29,196 nucleotides of DNA from SIG710 sp045587665. Lineage in GTDB: Bacteria; Bacillota; Clostridia; Oscillospirales; CAG-272. The notes below the pieces were generated by a model. That model was given only the letters and a program-made list of their open reading frames with translations, had not been told where the DNA came from and searched no databases. The stretch lies in NCBI GenBank assembly GCA_045587665.1, contig JAZNCT010000016.1, forward strand, positions 1 through 29,196, given 5' to 3'. Of the stretch, positions 24,450-29,196 are shown piece after piece (position 1 is the first letter of the stretch; the number at the start of each line of letters is the position of its first letter). Position numbers and translations under genes: made by a program.

Positions 24450-25217
24450 ATGAGAATAGTCATTAAAGTTGGTACTTCAACCCTGGCACATACTACAGGG
24501 CATTTAAATATACGTCGGGTTGAGGAGCTTTGCAGAGTGCTCAGCGATCTGAAAAACAGCGGGCACGAGATCATTCTTGTTTCTTCAGGTGCTATCGGCA
24601 TGGGAGTTGGAAAACTTTCGCTTAAAGAAAGGCCAAAGGACATTCCAACAAAGCAGGCGGCTGCAGCAGTTGGCCAATGCGAGCTTATGTATACATATGA
24701 TAAGCTGTTTCAGGAATATAATCATACTGTTGCTCAAATACTTCTCACCGGTTCGGACTTCAGACACGAAGATAGATTTCAAAATTTTATAAATACTATG
24801 ACAAGGCTTCTACAGCTTGATGTTCTTCCGATTATAAATGAAAATGACACAATTGCAACCGAAGAAATAAAGGTTGGAGATAATGACACACTATCTGCTA
24901 TCGTTGCTTGTGGCATTGATGCTGACATTCTTGTGCTTCTTTCTGATATTGACGGGCTCTATACGTCAGACCCGAGAAAGAACAGCGATGCAGTGCTTAT
25001 AGAAGAGGTCAGAGAGCTTACTCCCGAAATAATTGCCCTTGCAGGCGGTTCAGGTTCCTCACTTGGAACAGGTGGAATGAAAACAAAACTTCACGCAGCT
25101 CAGCTTTGCGGCGAAGCAGGATGCGAAATGGTCATCCTTAATGGCGAAAAGCCCGCTTTGCTTTATGACCTTTTTGACGGTAAAAAAGTTGGAACAAGAT
25201 TTTTTCCTAAGAGGTGA
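24450..25217 (+). CDS. proB: Glutamate 5-kinase (short form without PUA domain)
   Basis: A 255-residue amino-acid kinase that phosphorylates glutamate to begin proline synthesis. 'VIKVGTSTLAHTTGHLN' binds ATP phosphate, 'LVSSGAIGMGVGKL' is the family signature, 'INENDTIATEEIKVGDNDTLSAIVA' is the glutamate/feedback site, and 'GTGGMKTKLHAAQLC' is the C-terminal nucleotide-binding segment. Many ProB proteins, such as that of E. coli (367 residues), carry a C-terminal PUA domain; this one ends right after the kinase domain, a known short form. AAAGGA precedes the ATG by about 10 bases. It is followed directly by proA and proC. Confidence 0.95.
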   Translation: MRIVIKVGTSTLAHTTGHLNIRRVEELCRVLSDLKNSGHEIILVSSGAIGMGVGKLSLKERPKDIPTKQAAAAVGQCELMYTYDKLFQEYNHTVAQILLTGSDFRHEDRFQNFINTMTRLLQLDVLPIINENDTIATEEIKVGDNDTLSAIVACGIDADILVLLSDIDGLYTSDPRKNSDAVLIEEVRELTPEIIALAGGSGSSLGTGGMKTKLHAAQLCGEAGCEMVILNGEKPALLYDLFDGKKVGTRFFPKR

Positions 25218-25222
25218 TAGAT

Positions 25223-26470
25223 TTGACAACATTGGAAATTTTGAAGAATGCTAAAGCATCTGCGCCACACCTTGCAATGCTTGACACTGAAACTAAAAAT
25301 GCAGCCCTTTTGGCAATGGCTGATGCACTTTTGGAAAACGAGGAAGAAATACTCAAAGCCAATGAGCTTGATATCGCGGCATCAAAAGATACCATCGGTG
25401 AGGTTATGACCGACCGCTTGCGGCTCACCTCTGCACGGATCGCCGCAATGGCAAGTGGAATAAGAGAAGTTGCTGCGCTCCCGGATCCTGTGGGCGAGGT
25501 CATCGAGCAATTTGAAAGACCTAACGGTATTAAAATTGCTAAAACGCGTGTGCCTATGGGTGTTGTTGGTATAATATACGAAAGCCGACCAAATGTTACA
25601 TCCGATGCGGCAGCGCTTGCACTGAAGAGCGGCAATGTTTGCGTCCTCAGAGGCGGAAAAGAGGCATATAACAGCTCATGTGAAATAGTCAACGCAATGA
25701 GAAATGGTCTTACAAAATTGGGTCTTCCAAAAGAATTTATAAATATGCTTGAAGATACTTCAAGATTAGGCTCAAATGAGCTTATGACCGCCTCTGATTA
25801 TGTAGATCTTCTCATTCCGAGAGGTGGAGCAGGGCTTATTCGCGCCTGCGTTGAAAATGCAACAGTTCCGTGTATTCAGACAGGAACCGGTATCTGCCAT
25901 ATTTATGTTGATGCAGAAGCGGATCTTGATATGGCTCTTGATATAGTAGAAAATGCTAAAACAAGCAGACCCTCTGTTTGCAATGCCGCAGAGGTCTGTC
26001 TCGTCAATCGAAGAATTGCCGATAGGTTTTTACCTATGCTTAAAGAAAGATTGACCGATAGTAGGACTGTAAACCCTGTTGAACTGCGTCTTGATGCCAA
26101 AGCTATGGAAATTATCGACGGGAATTCTGCAAACAAAGATGATTTCGACACGGAGTTTCTTGATTATATAATGGCTGTTGCTGTAGTTGAGGATGTTAAA
26201 GAGGCTGTGACTCACATTGCTAAACATTCTACGCATCACAGCGAAGCGATTATCACAAATAACAAAAAAACAGCCGATTATTTTACGGCTGCTGTTGATA
26301 GCTCGTCTGTATATGTAAATGCTTCAACACGCTTCACAGACGGTGGGGAGTTCGGACTGGGGTGCGAGATCGGTATTTCAACACAAAAGCTTCACGCAAG
26401 AGGCCCCATGGGCCTGAGGGAGCTTACTGCTTATAAATATGTTATTCAAGGGAACGGGCATATCCGCTGA
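25223..26470 (+). CDS. proA: Gamma-glutamyl phosphate reductase
   Basis: A 415-residue aldehyde-dehydrogenase-fold enzyme that reduces glutamyl phosphate to glutamate semialdehyde. The catalytic Cys253 lies in 'TSRPSVCNAAEVCLV'. 'RVPMGVVGIIYESRPNVT' and 'LRGGKEAYNS' are family signatures, and the C-terminus 'GLGCEIGISTQKLHARGPMGL' is complete. The TTG at 25223 was chosen because AAGAGGTG (25208-25215) sits 7 bases before it; the GTG at 25214 overlaps that ribosome site. The gap after proB is 5 bases, which implies coupling. Confidence 0.95.
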   Translation: MTTLEILKNAKASAPHLAMLDTETKNAALLAMADALLENEEEILKANELDIAASKDTIGEVMTDRLRLTSARIAAMASGIREVAALPDPVGEVIEQFERPNGIKIAKTRVPMGVVGIIYESRPNVTSDAAALALKSGNVCVLRGGKEAYNSSCEIVNAMRNGLTKLGLPKEFINMLEDTSRLGSNELMTASDYVDLLIPRGGAGLIRACVENATVPCIQTGTGICHIYVDAEADLDMALDIVENAKTSRPSVCNAAEVCLVNRRIADRFLPMLKERLTDSRTVNPVELRLDAKAMEIIDGNSANKDDFDTEFLDYIMAVAVVEDVKEAVTHIAKHSTHHSEAIITNNKKTADYFTAAVDSSSVYVNASTRFTDGGEFGLGCEIGISTQKLHARGPMGLRELTAYKYVIQGNGHIR

Positions 26471-26483
26471 AAGGATGTTTGAT

Positions 26484-27287
26484 ATGAAAAAAATTGGTTT
26501 TATTGGCTGCGGCAATATGGGCGGCGCGCTTGCCCTGGCCACAGCAAAAACAGTTTCGGGTGAGCAAATTTTTCTTTGTGACGCATTTAAAAACAAGGCT
26601 GAGACATTGGCGGGGAAGTGCGGCGCAAAAGTCACTGAAGCAAAAATTATAGCCGATAAATGTGCATATATTTTTCTTGGCGTAAAGCCTCAAGGATTTG
26701 AAGCACTTTTTGAAGAGATCGGGGACACGTTGCGGTCAAGGAAAGATGAATTTGTTTTAATCTCTATGGCGGCAGGTGTCTCTGTTTCAAACATAGAATC
26801 CCTTTTGAATTGCAATGCTTCAATAATAAGAATAATGCCTAACACACCTGTGCTTTCGGGAGAGGGAATGATCCTTTATGCCGCGAACGAAAACACAAGC
26901 GAGGAGCAAATTGAGTTTTTCAAGACTATTTTTAAGGCAGCAGGAACGCTTGACGAGCTTTCTGAGGACAAGATTGATGCTGCAAGTGCACTTTCAGGCT
27001 GTGGCCCGGCGTTTGTATATATGTTTGCCGAGGCACTTGCCGATGGAGCTGTTGAATGTGGTCTCCCAAGAGACAAAGCAATGCTTTATGCGGCTCAAAC
27101 GATTCTTGGTTCTGCCAAGCTCCTTCTGGAATCTGGCAAGCATCCTGGTGAGCTGAAGGACGCTGTCTGCAGTCCGGGCGGCACTACCATTGCAGGCGTT
27201 CATGCGCTGGAATCGGGATCTTTCAGAGCAGCGTCGATGGATGCTGTAAAGAGTGCCTACCAAAGAACTCTTCAACTTAAAAAATAA
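26484..27287 (+). CDS. proC: Pyrroline-5-carboxylate reductase
   Basis: A 267-residue enzyme that makes proline from pyrroline-5-carboxylate with NAD(P)H. The N-terminal Rossmann motif 'IGFIGCGNMGGAL' and 'VKPQGF' bind the cofactor, 'IRIMPNTPVLSGEGM' is conserved, and the C-terminal 'LKDAVCSPGGTTIAGVHALE' is the ProC signature. The ATG at 26484 follows AAAGG by about 9 bases and places the Rossmann motif at residue 4, as in the family; the ATGs at 26439 and 26475 are less likely. It is 13 bases after proA and closes the operon. Confidence 0.95.
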   Translation: MKKIGFIGCGNMGGALALATAKTVSGEQIFLCDAFKNKAETLAGKCGAKVTEAKIIADKCAYIFLGVKPQGFEALFEEIGDTLRSRKDEFVLISMAAGVSVSNIESLLNCNASIIRIMPNTPVLSGEGMILYAANENTSEEQIEFFKTIFKAAGTLDELSEDKIDAASALSGCGPAFVYMFAEALADGAVECGLPRDKAMLYAAQTILGSAKLLLESGKHPGELKDAVCSPGGTTIAGVHALESGSFRAASMDAVKSAYQRTLQLKK

Positions 27288-27292
27288 CATAT

Positions 27293-27326
27293 AAAGCACC
27301 GACATAGTTACAGTCGGTGCTTTCTG
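27293..27326 (+). terminator. Terminator of the proBAC operon
   Basis: AAAGCACCGAC (27293-27303) pairs perfectly with GTCGGTGCTTT (27313-27323); only a short T-run follows. Confidence 0.8.
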
Positions 27327-27335
27327 TATGTGAAA

Positions 27336-27385
27336 TATAAAATAAAAGCGGCAGGACTACATAAAAAAGAAGTCGATGCCGCTTT
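27336..27385 (-). terminator. Minus-strand terminator after a tRNA remnant
   Basis: On the minus strand AAAGCGGCA (27377-27385) pairs with TGCCGCTTT (27345-27353), followed by TATTTTAT. It begins directly after the CCA of the tRNA 3' segment and is what a tRNA gene's own terminator would look like. The 23-base loop is long. Confidence 0.6.
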
Positions 27386-27422
27386 GGTGTAGGTAACAGG
27401 ACTTGAACCTGCTAACCTTGCA
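27385..27422 (-). pseudogene. 3' part of a tRNA gene (5' part missing)
   Basis: On the minus strand there is a complete T-arm (GCAGG-TTCAAGT-CCTGT, one G-U pair), a seven-base acceptor strand TACCTAC, discriminator A and an encoded CCA. The sequence before it should hold the anticodon arm and D-arm but does not fold into either, and no matching 5' acceptor strand is present before the AraC gene begins 23 bases further on. It looks like a tRNA cut by insertion or recombination, such as an attachment-site remnant. The original amino acid cannot be told. Confidence 0.55.
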
Positions 27423-27445
27423 ACCATAAGAACCTGATGGTAGCT

Positions 27446-28189
27446 TCACTTTGGTGAAATTTTTGTTGGAGAGTGTCCAAAGTAGCGCTTATAGGCTCGG
27501 CTAAATTGAAATACGTCTGAATATCCGATCACCTCGGCAATCTCCTTGAGCGGACGTTTTTCGTCAACTAGCATTTTCGCCTTATTCATGCGCATTTCGG
27601 TGATTTTTTGGAAAGGGGACACATGGAGTTCTTTTTTAAAAAGCTTTCTCAAATAGACCTCACTGACACAACAGTAAACTGCTAGCATTTTTACTGTAAA
27701 TTCGGAACGCTCATAATTTTTTGAAATAAAGTGAAGCGCTTTTATCACGATAGGATGAATCGTATCGTCTTTCGCACAATTTTTCATCAATCGGGAAGAT
27801 AGTGAATATAGAGATTCAAAAACTAAAAAATGATTAGATAAAATAAAATCATCGGTTTGATAATGGATCCGTTCATAGTATTCCTGCACAATGGTGTCCG
27901 AAATGGCAGACAGCTGCATTGGAAGATGATTCTGCTCTAACGTTTGAAAATTAAAGACATAGCTTTCCGCTGATTCAATGCACTCATTCAGATATGATAG
28001 TCCCTTCGGTAAAAAAACGGGGGCTCCTGCTTGAGCAATCAAGCTACCGCCATCATAGGTAAAGCGAATTTTCCCTTTGATCGTGATGATAAAGCATGCA
28101 GATTGACGTTTTACAAATTTTAATTTTCGTCCTGCGGGATCGTGGGCGATAAAAAGAGAGTTCAATTTGGTTATTACAAAATTTTTCAT
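27446..28189 (-). CDS. AraC-family transcriptional regulator
   Basis: A 247-residue regulator. The N-terminal half looks like the cupin sensor of AraC proteins ('ITIKGKIRFTYDGGSLIAQAGAPVFLPKG', about residues 35-65). The C-terminal ~100 residues hold two helix-turn-helix motifs: 'FTVKMLAVYCCVSEVYLRKLFKKELHVSPFQKI' and 'LKEIAEVIGYSDVFQFSRAYKRYFGHSPTK'. The start at 28189 rather than 28246 is supported by AAGGAAG 7 bases upstream. It is divergent from the dehydrogenase gene and probably controls it in response to a sugar or polyol. Its 3' end abuts a broken tRNA. Confidence 0.88.
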   Translation of the reverse strand: MKNFVITKLNSLFIAHDPAGRKLKFVKRQSACFIITIKGKIRFTYDGGSLIAQAGAPVFLPKGLSYLNECIESAESYVFNFQTLEQNHLPMQLSAISDTIVQEYYERIHYQTDDFILSNHFLVFESLYSLSSRLMKNCAKDDTIHPIVIKALHFISKNYERSEFTVKMLAVYCCVSEVYLRKLFKKELHVSPFQKITEMRMNKAKMLVDEKRPLKEIAEVIGYSDVFQFSRAYKRYFGHSPTKISPK

Positions 28190-28217
28190 AGCTCTTCCTT
28201 TTTCCTTTGTTGTTAAT

Positions 28218-28246
28218 AGGATATCATACAAGATAAAAAAAGTCAA
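28218..28246 (-). promoter_or_regulatory. Promoter of the araC-type gene
   Basis: On the minus strand TTGACT (28241-28246) and TATCCT (28218-28223) have a 17-base spacer. No equally good promoter was seen for the divergent dehydrogenase; a TATAAT at 28342-28347 lacks a -35 box, which would fit activation by the AraC protein. Confidence 0.6.
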
Positions 28247-28374
28247 TAAAAATTCAATTTAAGGCGATTTTTGAAATATTTTGTTTCGTTTTGGCTAAAT
28301 TGTGTACTGTTTCGGCAATGGAATTTAATATTGAGGTGATGTATAATAATAAAAAACAACGGAGGAGTAACCAT

Positions 28375-29112
28375 ATGAACTTTAACAAAAAAATCGCCTT
28401 GATTACCGGGGCAGCGGTAGGAATCGGAAGAGCAACAGCCTTGAAGCTTGCCGAATATGGGGCAAACCTGATCTTGCTGGACGTTAATTTTGAAATATTA
28501 GCAAGTTTGAAAGATGAGTTAAAATCCTATGCAAGTGACGTTTTGATTTATTCATGCGACATCAGCGACGAAAAACGCGTAAATGAGGTAGTAGCAGATG
28601 CTCTTTCTCATTTTGGCAGGATCGATATTTTGGTAAATAATGCGGCACTTTGGAGATACCGTTCCGAGTTTGTTGACACCCCTATAGACGAGTGGAAAAA
28701 GTATATTGACATTAATATTATGGGGACAGTTTACGTTACCAAAGCGGTTCTTCCGACGATGTTGGAGCAGAGCTACGGTAGAATCATCAACGTGGCTTCG
28801 GTTGCGGGAGTGTACGGAAATAAAGGAATGTCACACTACTCTGCCACGAAGGGTGCCGTGATTTCCCTTACCAAAGCTTTGGCAAAAGAAGTGTGTGAAA
28901 AGGGTGTTTTAGTCAATGCGGTGTCACCCGGCAGCGTGTCGCCCTCGGAAAATAATGACGTGGATTTCTATAAGCCCACACAGTTATCTTACCTGGGAAG
29001 AACGGGAACCGATCGAGAAAATGCCAATCTGATCTGCTTTTTAGCATCTGATCAGGCAAGCTATATCTGCGGACAAAATATTCAAATCGACGGCTGCAGA
29101 AAAACGATTTAA
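28375..29112 (+). CDS. Short-chain dehydrogenase/reductase (SDR, FabG-like)
   Basis: A 245-residue classical SDR. The cofactor motif TGAAVGIG lies at residues 11-18, 'LILLDVN' ends with an Asp at the second strand (favouring NAD(H)), 'VNNAALW' is the NNAG variant, and the catalytic Ser and YSATK stand in 'INVASVAGVYGNKGMSHYSATKGAV'. The C-terminus 'FLASDQASYICGQNIQIDGC' is typical. The start was placed at 28375: GGAGGAG lies 7 bases before it. Sugar/polyol oxidation under the divergent AraC regulator is more likely than fatty-acid synthesis because no fatty-acid genes are near, but the substrate is unknown. Confidence 0.9.
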   Translation: MNFNKKIALITGAAVGIGRATALKLAEYGANLILLDVNFEILASLKDELKSYASDVLIYSCDISDEKRVNEVVADALSHFGRIDILVNNAALWRYRSEFVDTPIDEWKKYIDINIMGTVYVTKAVLPTMLEQSYGRIINVASVAGVYGNKGMSHYSATKGAVISLTKALAKEVCEKGVLVNAVSPGSVSPSENNDVDFYKPTQLSYLGRTGTDRENANLICFLASDQASYICGQNIQIDGCRKTI

Positions 29113-29113
29113 T

Positions 29114-29146
29114 AAAAAAACGGTACGCATTGCGTACCGTTTTTTT
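29114..29146 (+). terminator. Terminator of the dehydrogenase gene
   Basis: A perfect 16-bp palindrome with one central base (29114-29129 and 29131-29146), GC core CGGTACGC, A-run before and T-run after. Confidence 0.9.
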
Positions 29147-29161
29147 GGTGCAGTGAACAAA

Positions 29162-29189
29162 GAAAAATCCGAACCTTTTGGGTTCGGAT
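29162..29189 (-). terminator. Probable minus-strand terminator at the window end
   Basis: ATCCGAACC (29167-29175) pairs with GGTTCGGAT (29181-29189). On the minus strand the stem is followed by TTTTTCTTTG, so it probably ends a gene that lies beyond the window. Confidence 0.6.
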
Positions 29190-29196
29190 AAGTCGG

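Noticed and set aside
27383..29150. TTTGGTG at 27383 and 29144 as att direct repeats of an island
   Set aside because: Seven bases next to T-rich terminators is too short to separate from chance; the tRNA remnant is the better evidence for a boundary.

Overview
The window looks like a chromosome piece from a low-to-moderate GC Firmicute of the class Clostridia, most likely a gut or rumen fibre-degrading relative of the Ruminococcaceae/Oscillospiraceae. The reasons are textbook sigma-A promoters with 17-base spacers, strong AGGAGG-type ribosome sites, several TTG starts, T-rich intrinsic terminators, a dockerin protein, a very large secreted esterase with BspA-type leucine-rich repeats, and clostridial-style lipoproteins. 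This placement is inferred from gene content and signals; no 16S or other marker gene is present.

Layout. 1-1900: a secreted-type S1 protease domain with a disrupted 5' end, then a lipoprotein built like trigger factor. 1971-5005: a two-gene operon under a perfect consensus promoter, encoding a TerB_N/TerB_C protein and a BrxC/BrxD-like P-loop ATPase; this is the least understood system here. 5025-5205: tRNA-Arg(CCU) with promoter and terminator. 5208-6290: a small stand-alone dockerin, then (minus strand) a tiny GGDEF protein with a signal peptide, preceded by a leader that resembles a c-di-GMP-I riboswitch and ends in a terminator hairpin. 6461-7916: CPBP membrane protease overlapping tadA. 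7913-12854: a complete high-affinity branched-chain amino-acid ABC importer, livJ-livH-livM-livG-livF, with a hairpin between livJ and livH. 12865-15350: sugar nucleotidyltransferase, a convergent FkbM methyltransferase, and a divergent HIT protein. 15352-16727: aspartate kinase (minus). 16797-23818: the 2265-residue secreted esterase/LRR protein. 23812-24360: flavodoxin (minus). 24388-27325: proB-proA-proC, the full glutamate-to-proline pathway in one operon. 27345-27422: a terminator and the 3' part of a tRNA on the minus strand, whose 5' part is missing. 27446-29146: a divergent AraC regulator and short-chain dehydrogenase pair that appears joined onto the broken tRNA.

How the parts fit. 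The importer, lysC and proBAC are amino-acid supply genes. The esterase/LRR protein and dockerin point to extracellular polysaccharide work. The AraC/SDR pair beside the tRNA remnant is probably an acquired carbohydrate-metabolism module. No CRISPR array, transposase, integrase or rRNA gene was seen.
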